In this document: positions 47,949-58,218 of the stretch, piece by piece
Position numbering within the stretch: position 1 is the stretch's first letter
Layout of the letters: each line of letters opens with the position of its first letter
Source of the DNA: Atherinomorus stipes
Taxonomy: Eukaryota > Chordata > Actinopteri > Atheriniformes > Atherinidae
Assembly (NCBI GenBank): GCA_023101725.1
Contig: JALJCO010010564.1
Coordinates: forward strand, 434,001 to 498,000
DNA: 64,000 nucleotides
Reading direction: 5' to 3'
Notes under the pieces: generated by a model
Databases searched by the model: none
Seen by the model: only the letters and a program-made list of their open reading frames with translations
Told to the model about the DNA's origin: nothing
Program-made: the position numbers and the translations under genes

Positions 47949-48792
47949 AGGGGAAGTTCAGGATTTTTGACATAGGTCTTCATTTACAAATGAGCCAGAA
48001 TACTACTTATCACTGAAGCCGGTTTCAACATATTTCATTCATTATTCTAGTTCCAGGGGGTCGCCAATGCTAATGCTAGTGGAAGTCAATAGGAATCTGC
48101 TAGCCTGTCATTAATAACAATCTGATCCACTCCACAGAACATCCGAGGCAAATCATTTCTAACTTTACACTATCTGTGTAAATGACGTGTTCACAGAATA
48201 ATGTTACAAATAAAACTAACCTGCATTTCGTTGCATTTTGATTGTTGCTGCTAAGAAACTTTACGAAGTTTTACTTCCTGTATTTGGCAGCAGTGATGTC
48301 ATCTGCTGCTACGTGCATGAAGGAATTTGATTACACAAATATAAAGTCTAAACTACGGCTGCGTCTGAAAGGCATGAGGATATGTCGGATTTTGAAGATG
48401 ATTTCAACTTTTTTAATCAAACTGTCACCATGTCTCTATGGACAGGAATACTCTGGCAAAGGTAGTAAGCTGGTAAGAAACTAGTCCTCAATATGTAATG
48501 CAAAATTTGTCATACAAGGCTAGTTTTACTTTTTTAACACATGAGTTTACTAGTTTAACACGGCATTTACACAGCTAGGCTTGCTGATTTGCCTCGGATG
48601 TTCTGTGGAGTGGATAAGATTGTTTTTAATGACAGGCTAGCAGATTCCTATTGACTTTCACTAGCGTTAGCATCAGTAACCTCCTGGAACTAGAATAACG
48701 GGATGAAATATGTTGAAACCGTCTTCAGTGATAAGTAGTATTCTGGCTCACTTGCAAATGAGGCCCTATGTAAAAAATTCTGAACTTCCCCT
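47949..48792. mobile_element. TTAA-flanked palindromic element
   Basis: 844 bp with about 250-bp inverted arms: AGGGGAAGTTCAGGATTTTT on the left, and the right end ATTCTGAACTTCCCCT. TTAA at 47945-47948 and 48793-48796. The 80-codon frame in the middle (48242-48484) is unrecognised. Confidence 0.88.
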
Positions 48793-48796
48793 TTAA

Positions 48797-49045
48797 AGAC
48801 CTGCGATGGAACTTTTATCAGTTTACTCAGTGACCCCCCTATCAACGGCTAAACTTCATCATCTTCATCCTACCTGTACTGTGATTCCCTCCAGCCAGTA
48901 AAACAGTCTTATCCTGACTCTCTTTCTGTCTCTTCCTCTCTCTCTCTTTTCCTCTCTTCCTCCGGTGATGTTTCCTTGCATTACTTTGCTGAATCCGACA
49001 TGATGCGCGTTCAAATAGTTCCAATAGTTTGCTGCAACGTCTGCA
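48797..49045. mobile_element. TTAA MITE T1 (partial copy)
   Basis: Starts immediately after the TTAA that also bounds the preceding element and matches 31582-31880 (CTCCAGCCAGTAAAACAG, TGATGTTTCCTTGC). The right part is missing. Confidence 0.75.
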
Positions 49046-49283
49046 ATTTTTAAATATTGATTTGATATTGGCATATGAAAATATCGTGATATTCCAGAGT
49101 ACTGATATTTTTTCCCACCCCTGTTTATCAAAGTGTCAGAAACGAATAACAAAACTGCTTTTTGCAATGACTGCTTATTCTTTTTAGCATTAATATCGGT
49201 ATCTATATCGGTTATCGGCCACATGAGTTTTAAAATATCGGCATATCGCATACCAGCCAAAATTCCAATATCGCGCATCCCTA

Positions 49284-49755
49284 TGTGCTGGTGTTAAACT
49301 GGTCATATATGAAAAAAAATTATAAAGGAAATGAAAGAGAAACTGTTGTAGCTGTTCTTGTGCCCCCAGCAGCTGATGGCACTGACTTAGCAGGCTGTTA
49401 TTAAAAAGAACAAAGCTATCAGATGTGATGAGAAGTAAATGAATCTGCAGCCTGTGTGAGGTTGGAAAGCTCATTAACAAGCAAAGCTGAGACATTTGAA
49501 TTGTTTATAATCTGAGTATCTGGCAAAAATCGTCATTCATCTCTTCAAGTAATAGTTTTATGTCATGCTTTTATGCTTGTTTATATAAAATATAATGCTG
49601 GGCGATTATGGCAAAAATCAGAATCCTGCTTAATTAAACTTGGACCTAAATTTCAGTGAATGCAGTTAAAACTACCTTCAAATTAAACTAAAAACCTGTA
49701 TCATTATGTAGCTGAAAAGAAAAGGAGCAGGAAGTGGAGTTTGTTTACTCCCTGG
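49284..49755. other. No feature recognised
   Basis: Unique A/T-rich spacer with no coding frame of interest. Confidence 0.35.
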
Positions 49756-50153
49756 TAGGGCTGGACAATTAATCGAATTTTAATCGTGATTTCAATTTTG
49801 CCTTTTCACGATCATAAAAACACTGTAATCGATTAATCGATTAATCCTGAAGTGAGCAGACTGGTGGAGTTATAGGAAGCAAACTGCAGGGAGTATAGAA
49901 CAGGAATGCATGTAGACTGAGTATTCATTTTTATTGCTATTATTATCTTAAATAATATTCTTATTTTATTCCTTTACTTGTTTCTGATTTATTTCCGGTT
50001 TTATTTTATTTTTCAGTTATATTTAAAGTTGAATTTTGGTGGTTCAATGAACACTTTATATAAAATGAATAAATAATCGTGTAAATTAATCGTGATTTCA
50101 ATATCAGTCAAAATAATTGTGATCATAATTTTTTCCATAATCGTCCAGCCCTA
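49756..50153. mobile_element. hAT MITE
   Basis: 398 bp; starts TAGGGCTGGACAATTAATCG, ends CCATAATCGTCCAGCCCTA. Flanking octamers CTCCCTGG and CTTTCGGG are only partly alike, suggesting an older insertion. Confidence 0.8.
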
Positions 50154-50167
50154 CTTTCGGGTAGATG

Positions 50168-50674
50168 CAAGGTTATAATAGTCTTGGATTTTTCATTAGT
50201 TTCAGTTCTTATTTAGTTTTGACTTTTTGTTTTTCAGTTCAGTTAGTTTTAGTTAGTTTTTTGAGCAGGTTTGCTAGTTTCTATCAATTTCTTTTTTTGG
50301 GGGGAAAAATCTTAGTTTTAGTTTAGTTTTAATTAGTTTCAGTCTTAGTTTTAGTTTTAGGGGACTTTTTTGTAAATTAAAGGTATTTGTCTGCCGTGAC
50401 ATTCAAAATCACCAGAAAGTCAGTCAAAATAAAAGCAAAGTAAATAAATTAAACGGAAATAGATTTCATATCAACCCCAAAAGCTTATTTGTTAAGTAAA
50501 TTTGCAAAAACTAAAACTAAGGATGTTTTTGCAAGAATTTTATTTAATCTTAGTTTTCAAAAGACAAAATACAGTTTCAGTTAGTCATTTTTATTTTTAT
50601 TTCAGTTAATAAAAATGTTTTTTTCAATTCTAGTTTTTGTTTTTTGTTAGTTTTAGTTAACTATGATAACCTTG
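50168..50674. mobile_element. hAT-type element rich in TAGTTTTAGT units
   Basis: 507 bp; starts CAAGGTTATAATAGTCTTGG, ends AACTATGATAACCTTG, flanked by identical octamers GGTAGATG (50160-50167 and 50675-50682). The interior is a degenerate TAGTTTTAGTT repeat. Confidence 0.9.
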
Positions 50675-50693
50675 GGTAGATGTACTGTAAATA

Positions 50694-50768
50694 CAGTTGT
50701 CCTCAAATTACTCATACCCTTCAGTTAAAGAAAAGGCTAAATTCACAACAGTAATTCAAATAACCGGA

Positions 50769-50842
<74 letters not shown>

Positions 50843-51398
50843 ACAAAATTATAAATCAGTGAAACAAAATATTGCTTTTTAATTGTGGTTGAAAATATTA
50901 ATCTAAAAAAAACCAAACAAACAAAACTGTCCCAGACACATTAGAGCACCTTTGCCATGAACATGGACCAACATACATGTCAACAGGTGCAGACGTCTGA
51001 TTGCTGATTGGATGTTACAGAAAACACCTGATTGCAGTGATTGTCTCAAAATCTTAGCTTCAGAGCTCCATCATGCTTGTTTACTTGTTTTGTTTTTTGT
51101 GTTTGTTTTTAATGTTTCTGTTGAACCACAATTCAAAATCAGTGTCATCATTTTCTTAGAATTTTTATTTATTACTTTTGTCTCTCTGTGTTGGTCCTAC
51201 GACAGACTGGCGACCTGCCCAGGTGTACCCCGCCTCTCGCTTGGTAATACCTGGGATAGACTCCAGCAACCCTGCGGCTCAGAAAATGAATGAATGAAAA
51301 AGATGAATGAATACTTTTGTCAATTTCAACTTATTTCACTGACAGCTGATTTTTTTCCTTCTTTAATTGGATGGTATGAATAATTTTGAGGACGACTG
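50694..51398. mobile_element. TA-flanked (mariner-type) MITE
   Basis: 705 bp; starts CAGTTGTCCTCAAATTACTC, ends AATTTTGAGGACGACTG, with TA on both sides. It contains a (TA)n microsatellite (50770-50835) and an inserted retroelement tail (51190-51300). A left-end fragment of the same family lies at 55007-55140. Confidence 0.85.
50770..50835. repeat. (TA)n microsatellite
   Basis: About 30 TA units, continuing into (TATG)n. Confidence 0.95.
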
Positions 51399-52006
51399 TA
51401 TGTCATGTCAGCCTCCGTCCAATCAGAACCCTTCCCCACCCCCAGATCTAAAGCAGAATTAGATACACATGCTTTCCATAAAAACCTTAATTCTGAATTA
51501 TTATTTCCACATAAACGCAAAGGAGAATAATTTAATTCTGAATGATTTGATTCAGAATAATTAAAAAAAAAAAACATCGTGTAACTGCGGCCGATGAGTC
51601 GGTTATGAGTTCTATATTCAGTATGACATCAGGAGGAGAAACCTGCAGGCAGATCCGTCTTCTGAGGGATTTCTGTAACCCAGGAGTCTCCAGCTCCGGC
51701 TCTCGGGGGCCACGATCCTGCAGGTCTTTAACGGCTCCAACACACCTGACTCAAGTAAACGGGTCATTGTTAGGGCTGGGTATCGATTCAGACCGGTGTG
51801 ATCTATCCGATCCAATCCCATCTCGATTTGATCTCAGTGTGGTTTGCCACCGTGATCAACTGTTAAAACTCTCCCAAATCAAGATTTTCAGCGAAATAAC
51901 ACGTCAAATCCCAGTGGAGTTAAGGAGAAAGACAAGAGGATGCAGGGCAGGGGTAAGGCAGAGAGAAAAACGGTGGAGATTTAAACCGTTTCTTCCAACT
52001 GTTGTG

Positions 52007-54730
52007 ATGGGTAACGTGAGATCGCTAGCTAACAAGATGGACGAGCTCGAAGTGCTAACAAGGTCTCAGAAAGAGTACAGAGAATGCAGTATCATGTGTT
52101 TCACCGAGACTTGGCTGCATGAACACATCCCGGACTGTAATGCGTCTGTACACGGCTTCAAGACGGTCCGTGCGGACCGAAATATACAGCTCAGCGGGAA
52201 GCGGAAGGGAGGCGGAATTGCAGTGCTGGTCAGTCAGCGCTGGTGTCATCCAGGACACGTCACTGTCAAGGAGAAGATCTGCACAAGAGACATTGAACTG
52301 TTAGCTGTGAGTTTCCGTCCATATTATTTACCCAGAGAGTTTGCCTGTGTTATTCTGGTAGCGGTTTATATAATACCAGGTACCGCACCAGAGACAGCCT
52401 GTGATGTCATCAGCTCCGTCGTGGCTAAACTACAAACACAGCATCCAAACTCATTCATAGCGATCTCTGGAGACTTCAACAACGTCTCCCTCTCTGCTAC
52501 GTTGCCAACTTTCCAGCAGTTTGTCAGCTGCTCCACCAGAGAAAATAAGATGTTGGACTTATTTTATGCAAATACAAAGAATGCATACAGCTCCTCTGCC
52601 CTGCCTCCTCTAGGAAGATCTGATCATAATCTGGTTCTTCTCACCTCCACCTACAAGCCCATCGTTCAGCAGCAACCAGTCATTAGGAGGACAATTAAAA
52701 CCTGGTCTACTGAGGCTGAAGATGCTCTGAGAGGGTGCTTTGAGGCCACAGACTGGAATGTCCTCTGTGAACCTCATGGAGATGACATCAACACCATGAC
52801 TGAGTGTGTGACAGATTACATAAACTTCTGTGTGGACAGCATCGTTCCAACAAGAACAGTGAGGTGCTTCCCCAATAACAAACCCTGGATCACCAGTGAC
52901 CTGAAAAAGCTGCTGAACATCAAAAAGAAAGCTTTCAGGGATGGAGACAGGGAGTTACTGAAGACCACACAAAAACAACTGAAAACACAGACTAAGAAGT
53001 GCAAGGAGGACTACAGGAAGAAGTTGGAGAGCCAGCTCCAGCAGAACAACGTGAGGGATGTATGGTCGGGAATGAAGAAAATCACTGGCTTCAAGCTAAA
53101 GGGGGACCAGACTGACGGAGGTCTGGACAGAGCTAACGAACTGAACATGTTCTTCAATAGGTTCAGTTCCCCCCCTGCCGACAACCCAACATTCCACACA
53201 CCCTCCATGAGCCCACAGCTTTCCTGTCCCACCTCCACTCTGTCACCCTGCACCTCAGTCATGGACCTGAACACAGCCTCATCTCCCTCCACATCAGGAC
53301 AACCTGAGACCTCTTTTGCCTCCACCTCCAGCCTGACTGTCTCATGTGACCAGGTCAAGAAACAACTAGAAAAACTGAACCGGAACAAGGCTGCAGGTCC
53401 AGATGGTGTCAGTCCCAGAGTTCTCAAGACCTGCTCAGAACAACTATGTCCGGTTCTCCAGCACCTTTTTAACACCAGCCTGAGACAGAACAGAGTTCCT
53501 GTGCTGTGGAAAACATCCTGTCTTGTTCCTGTCCCTAAAAAACCACAACCAGCTGAACCAAATGACTACAGACCAGTTGCTTTGACATCTCACATCATGA
53601 AAGTCCTGGAGAGACTCTTACTGGCTCACCTCAACAAGCAAGTGAACACCTTTCAGGACCCATTACAGTTCGCATATCATAATGGGCTTGGGGTTGAAGA
53701 CGCCATCATCTTCTTGCTTCAGAGAGCCCACTCTCATCTGGACCAGTCAGGCAGCACTTTGAGGGTCATGTTCTTTGATTTTTCAAGTGCATTTAATACT
53801 ATTCAGCCTGCTTTGCTATGTGAGAAGCTCCATAACTTCCAGGTGGATCCCTCCACAACCACCTGGATTTACGACTACCTCACAAACAGACCACAGTTTG
53901 TGAGACTGAAAGGTTGTGTGTCTGAGATGGTGGTCAGCAGCACTGGAGCACCACAAGGGACTGTACTCTCACCATTCCTCTTTACACTGTACACCTCAGA
54001 CTTCCAGTACAACTCTGAGTCCTGTCATCTGCAGAAATATTCTGATGACTCTGCTGTTGTGGGGTGTATCAGTGATGGACAAGAAGCTGAGTACAGGGAA
54101 CTTGTCAATCAGTTTGTGAAATGGTGCAGTAACAATCAGCTCATCTTAAATACCAGCAAGACTAAAGAGATGATTGTTGACTTCAGGAGGAGCAAGAATA
54201 AGCAGCATAGTCCTGTCTACATCCTGGAAGAGGAGGTGGAGGTGGTAGAGAACTACAAATACCTTGGAGTTCAGCTGGACAACAGACTTGATTGGAAATG
54301 CAACTGTGACTACATCTACAAGAAAGGTCTGAGCAGACTCTTCTTCTTAAGGAAGCTAAAATCATTTAATGTCTGCAAAAAGATGTTGCATATCTTCTAT
54401 AAGTCTGTGGTAGAAAGTGCAATTAGCTTTGCAGCCATCTGCTGGGGCAGCAGCATCAGAACCAGAGACTTGAAGAAACTAAACAAGCTGATCAAGAAAG
54501 CTGGTTCTGTGCTGGGGATAACTCTGGAGCCGCTGGAGCTGATCGTTCAAAAAAGAATGCTTCACAAGCTGATGAAGATAATGGAGGACACTTCCCATCC
54601 TCTCCACAACACGGTGAAGAATCAACAGAGTGTGTTCGGTGGGAGGCTGCGTCAAGTTCGCTGTAGGACGGAGAGATACAGGAATTCATTCCTGCCAGCA
54701 ACCATCACCCTAAAGAACAAGACTAACTGA
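52007..54730 (+). CDS. LINE endonuclease-reverse transcriptase ORF, intact
   Basis: A single uninterrupted frame encodes the ORF2-type protein of a jockey-superfamily (CR1/L2/Rex1-like) non-LTR retrotransposon. From the Met at 52007 it has the endonuclease (NVRSLANK, CFTETWL, ISGDFNNV, GRSDHNLVLL at about residues 1-210), a linker, and the RT: NKAAGPDGVSPRVLK, NDYRPVALTSHIMKVLERLL, FFDFSSAFNTIQ (motif A), TGAPQGTVLSPFLFTLY (B), QKYSDDSAVVG (C; YSDD instead of FADD) and YKYLGVQLDNRLDW (D/E). It ends RTERYRNSFLPATITLKN. The frame is open back to 51605, but the part before about 51850 is hAT DNA, so the true LINE start is uncertain; I chose the first Met at the endonuclease. No ORF1 or zinc knuckle is seen. 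All catalytic motifs are kept, so it may be young. Confidence 0.85.
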   Translation: MGNVRSLANKMDELEVLTRSQKEYRECSIMCFTETWLHEHIPDCNASVHGFKTVRADRNIQLSGKRKGGGIAVLVSQRWCHPGHVTVKEKICTRDIELLAVSFRPYYLPREFACVILVAVYIIPGTAPETACDVISSVVAKLQTQHPNSFIAISGDFNNVSLSATLPTFQQFVSCSTRENKMLDLFYANTKNAYSSSALPPLGRSDHNLVLLTSTYKPIVQQQPVIRRTIKTWSTEAEDALRGCFEATDWNVLCEPHGDDINTMTECVTDYINFCVDSIVPTRTVRCFPNNKPWITSDLKKLLNIKKKAFRDGDRELLKTTQKQLKTQTKKCKEDYRKKLESQLQQNNVRDVWSGMKKITGFKLKGDQTDGGLDRANELNMFFNRFSSPPADNPTFHTPSMSPQLSCPTSTLSPCTSVMDLNTASSPSTSGQPETSFASTSSLTVSCDQVKKQLEKLNRNKAAGPDGVSPRVLKTCSEQLCPVLQHLFNTSLRQNRVPVLWKTSCLVPVPKKPQPAEPNDYRPVALTSHIMKVLERLLLAHLNKQVNTFQDPLQFAYHNGLGVEDAIIFLLQRAHSHLDQSGSTLRVMFFDFSSAFNTIQPALLCEKLHNFQVDPSTTTWIYDYLTNRPQFVRLKGCVSEMVVSSTGAPQGTVLSPFLFTLYTSDFQYNSESCHLQKYSDDSAVVGCISDGQEAEYRELVNQFVKWCSNNQLILNTSKTKEMIVDFRRSKNKQHSPVYILEEEVEVVENYKYLGVQLDNRLDWKCNCDYIYKKGLSRLFFLRKLKSFNVCKKMLHIFYKSVVESAISFAAICWGSSIRTRDLKKLNKLIKKAGSVLGITLEPLELIVQKRMLHKLMKIMEDTSHPLHNTVKNQQSVFGGRLRQVRCRTERYRNSFLPATITLKNKTN

Positions 54731-54742
54731 CTTTTTGTTTAT

Positions 54743-54773
<31 letters not shown>

Positions 54774-54850
54774 GTGAGCTTTTACAATACTGAATTTCCC
54801 TTCGGGGATGAATAAAGTATTTTTCATTTCATTTCATTTCATTACCTTTG
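54731..54850 (+). other. LINE 3' UTR and tail
   Basis: A short 3' UTR with an A-run (54749-54773), then TGAATTTCCCTTCGGGGATG and AATAAAG, ending in (CATTT)n. This hairpin-plus-microsatellite tail is typical of fish LINEs of this group. Confidence 0.75.
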
Positions 54851-54964
54851 GAAATTTTTTTTAGCCTTTTTGCCAAATTCCATGACTGTAACTATGAAAC
54901 GTATTGATGCTAGTATTATATTAATATTCAACAACAAATGAATGAAGTAATGTAGTTAATGGTG

Positions 54965-55150
54965 GCTGTAAGGACCAAACCCTCTCCCTTCATGTTGACA
55001 CAGATACAGTCGTCCCCAAAATTATTCATACCCTCCAATTTAAAAAAAAAGAGGCTAAATTCACAATAGTAATTCAAATAATAAATAAAAATTCACAAAA
55101 TTATGATTTAGTGAAACAAAATACACAGTATATTAAACTTAAAACGACTA
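54965..55150. mobile_element. Fragment of the TA-flanked MITE family
   Basis: TACAGTCGTCCCCAAAATTA at 55006 matches the left end of 50694-51398, followed by the same AGGCTAAATTCACAA sequence. The right end is absent. Confidence 0.65.
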
Positions 55151-56304
55151 GCAACTAACCTGCTAGCTCGATGCTAACTGTTCATGGAAAATGCCATTGA
55201 CATGCTAACGGAATTAGCATCTACATCGTAACTTCAAAGATAACATACAAAATGGCAAGTATCAATTTCACCATGAACATAAACTGCAGTTATTAAAGTA
55301 CTTAGAAACAGATGTTTCCTCTGCTCTGTTTAAACTGAATTTTTAGAAACTACTTGTACCAGCTGCACTTGCTTACAGTCTTCTTCTGACACGACACTAG
55401 CTTTAGTAGCCTACACTCTGTCCAGCTCACTACCTCCCCCTAGCGGGGCGGCTGAGCCACTGCAGTACATTAAATTGTCACTTTAAAAAAATAAAAGAAA
55501 AATCGATCTTTGGACAGATGAATTGATCTTTGGAAATAAATATGAGAATCGATTCAGAATTGGAAAATCATTTTTTTAAACGCAGCCCTAGTCATTGTGC
55601 AGAACTGCATTCAGTCTGAGTCGGGTGTGTTTGAGCAGGAGACGTTTAACCTGCAGGACGGCTGGGTTGGACCTAGGGATGCATGATATTGGAATTTTGG
55701 CTGATATCCGATATTCTGATATTTTAAAACTCATGTGGCCAATAACCAATATCGATACCAATATTAAAGCTGAAAAATAAGCAGTCATTGCAAATAGCAG
55801 TTTTGTTATCTATTTCCGACACTTTGAAAAATAGGGGTGGGAAAAAATATCGATACACTGAAATATCGCAATATTTTGTTTCGCCAGTATCAAATCGATG
55901 TTTAAAAATGCGGTATCAGTCTTTTTTACTTACAAAATCTTACAAGATTTCATCGTTCTGTGACAAAATCTCATAATATTTAGTGAATTCTTGCGAGATT
56001 TTGTCACAGAACGATGAAATATTGTGAGATTTCGTTAGTTAAAGGTCCAATATTATGGTGCAATTTGAAAGTAAATATATTAACAATAAGGCCCCCAGAA
56101 CATGTATTTGCCATTTGTGCAGGAAAATTCCTCTCAGATTAGGCAGACAGCATGCACCAGAAACCCCCTTATTCAGCCCTCTGCTGGCCAAGCTGTTTTG
56201 GTGCCCTACTTAATATGTAATGAGCTGCTGCTTTCCACGCCCCCGCCCCGCTCGAAGGCCGCGCCCCCACCAGCCCGCAACCATGACAACCAGCGTCTGT
56301 TATA

Positions 56305-58218
56305 ATGGCTGCTAAAAATAGTCAGATTGCCCAAAACAAAGACTCCAAACGGATATATTTGACCCCGAATCTGAAGCTGAAGGAGAGGAGCAGCAAGAAG
56401 AGGAAGAGGAAGAAGTGAAAATGCAGTTTCTGAACGGTAAGGTTTGATGTTTTTAAACGTTTTTCCCCCGACGGAGAATAGTGTTCTTTTGTTGTCTATT
56501 GAATGGGTAAAAGTTTAAAACGCCAGTACAACGCGATATTGCCTCGTTTTTTCGTTAAAAAAAAGAATAAAAAGTAAAAATTGTGTATATATTCGACTCT
56601 TTGTTATGCCCACTGAAAAGTACAAAACCTGAAAACGCCAAGTGTTTCTCAGAGAAACAGCAAATCTAATGCTGGAGAATAAAACACAATTCTGATTGAG
56701 CTACGAACCTTCGTCACACTGCATTACCCACAGTCTGAGTTATGACACTACAGTTCACCATCACTATGTTTTTCATCAATAATTATCTAGCTGTAATCAT
56801 CCACTGCTACTCATTTATCAGAATTCAGGCCATTCTGCTGTTTGATGTTTTTGGAAGAAAAGCAAACTACAATTTGTCCATACATCCTGTAATAGTTATT
56901 TTACAGTAATTATTGCAGCTTACATCTGTGTTATGATCACTGCAAACACTATTTCCTCAACATTCTTCAGTCTCAACTACAGTTGCTAATTCAAGATGGT
57001 TTCTTTTTAAATGTTAATAAGTAACCTAATATAATCCAGGAATAATCCTGTTTAATATTTCATATTTTATGGTGTGCATTTTAGGTGCTGCTCATGTGGA
57101 AATTGTGCAACGATGCCTAAAGAGCAGGAGAATGTCTGTCAGGAAATACCACAGCTAATAAAGTTTTGGCCACAATTTGACTTGCATGATTTTGTTCTCC
57201 ACATCAACACTTAGCTTATAAATGTTACCCTATAGGTTCTGAGACAGATGCAGCAGGTAGAGGACCATATGACCCGTATGTTGGACCACCTTTTAGAGCC
57301 TGTTAGCGGAATCCCTGCTCTTTACATCAGGAATGCTACATTACAGAGCAGATCATGGCCGTTTACAGATCAAAGAACAGGCTTTATGCACATCACTACT
57401 TCCTGAATTTACTGCAACTTTTCCCGTCTTTCATTATTGGACAAACTGATTAATCCAGGTGTCCGACCATCGTCGTCATGGTAGCTGAGATCAGGCAAAC
57501 TTGGATTAATCAGTTTGTCCAGTAATGAAAGACATGAAACAGAGGAGCAATAATAATTTCAGGAAGTAGTGGAGTTGAGCATGTAGCCCATAGAGAAGTA
57601 AGTTGGCAGGTTTATCTGAACAATCTCTAAATGTCCCCCAATTAAAAATGAATTTGTGACTTCATGCTATCAAGTCATATTTCAGTGGGCATAACAGTCA
57701 TACCACAAACTAGTATAGTTATAGCTAAACTTATAAACCATCTTGTTCAGACATTATAGCTTTGTTTGCATTCACATATGATCTTTGAAATAAAACAAAT
57801 TTATTGAATAATACATTTATTTGTAAAAGAAAAGCAGCATCAGTGTTTTTTTTCCTCAACGTAAAGGAGTACGAAAAAGTTAAACAGTTATATAAAAGTA
57901 GAAAACATTCACATGGTAAAATAAATAAATCAGAAAACTATGAATATATAAATATTTCAGGAGATTACAGTTCAAAAGTGTTTGCTAAAAGTTGCCTTTG
58001 GGCTTCAACACCTGCATGTAAAAATGTAAAAAAAAGAAATGTTTTATGACACTTGTTTTTGCTTCCCAGGTGATTCAGTACATGTGATACTGAAGCTTTG
58101 TCCGATGGTGTCGGGGCTTCCTTGGACAGAGAGCACTGGTAGTTGTTCCAGCATGTGTGGTGAATTTCCGGTTCCAGAGGGCCGGCATGAAGGATTCAAG
58201 GTTCCCCCTCTTGATTGA
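56305..58218 (+). pseudogene. P2X7 cytoplasmic-domain-like protein gene (4 exons, decayed)
   Basis: Exon 1 (56305-56436): start MAAKNSQIAQNKDSK, one-base frameshift, then the acidic DPESEAEGEEQQEEEE, donor GTAAGG. Exon 2 (57085-57154): CSCGNCATMPKEQENVCQEI, a cysteine cluster like the P2X7 intracellular zinc-binding domain (one Cys of the usual CCQEI is lost). Exon 3 (from 57236): VLRQMQQVEDHMTRMLDHLL, joining exon 2 in phase after IPQ, later split by MITE M1. Exon 4 (58070-58218): SFVRWCRGFLGQRALVVVPA, frameshift, EFPVPEGRHEGFKVPPLD, stop. P2X7 itself has this cysteine cluster followed by a RW-containing C-terminal segment; there is no channel domain here. Premature stops at the start of exon 4 and a lost donor after exon 2 show decay. 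The function within the transposon is unknown. Confidence 0.65.
57380..57590. mobile_element. Palindromic MITE M1 (copy 3)
   Basis: Left end GGCTTTATGCACATCACTAC, right end GGAGTTGAGCATGTAGCCC; shares TTAATCCAGGTGT with the other copies. It sits just after exon 3 of the P2X7-like gene. Confidence 0.85.

Larger units (their letters stand above)
41925..49123. mobile_element. hAT-type element B (copy 1) inside A
   Basis: Ends TAGGGCTGGGAAAAAATATT and, reversed, CAGGGGTGGGAAAAAATATC. The termini adjoin the same element-A sequences as in copy 2 (CTTCTGAAGAC on one side, GACACTTTG on the other). Its interior includes imperfect inverted repeats at 42090-42190 (CTCGCAAGAGTTTG and CTCGCGAGATTTC). Confidence 0.5.
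41006..49283. mobile_element. hAT-type element A (copy 1), heavily loaded
   Basis: Left end TAGGGATGCACGATA at 41006; right end TATCGCGCATCCCTA at 49283. Subterminal sequences match those of copy 2 (55674 onward) in opposite orientation: 41740-41924 pairs with 63820-64000, and 49130-49283 pairs with 55674-55830. No target-site duplication joins the two ends, so they may not be the two ends of one insertion. Confidence 0.55.
51771..55590. mobile_element. hAT element with exact 8-bp duplication, hosting a LINE
   Basis: Ends TAGGGCTGGGTATCGATTCA (left) and TTAAACGCAGCCCTA (right), flanked by identical octamers GTCATTGT (51763-51770 and 55591-55598). Excluding the LINE it is about 0.8 kb and non-coding. 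It hosts the LINE at about 51850-54840 and a TA-element fragment near 55007. Confidence 0.9.
51681..55673. mobile_element. hAT MITE split by a hAT element, right end truncated
   Basis: Left half CAGGAGTCTCCAGCTCCGGC ... to 51770; right half from 55591 to 55673, where the two halves form an inverted repeat (GACTCAAGTAAACGG / CAGTCTGAGTCGGG). Its right terminus is cut off by element A copy 2 at 55674. Confidence 0.75.

Noticed and set aside
41006..49283. A single 8.3-kb hAT insertion with target-site duplication
   Set aside because: Flanking octamers (ATAAAAAC and TGTGCTGG) do not match, so the pairing of the two ends is kept only as tentative.
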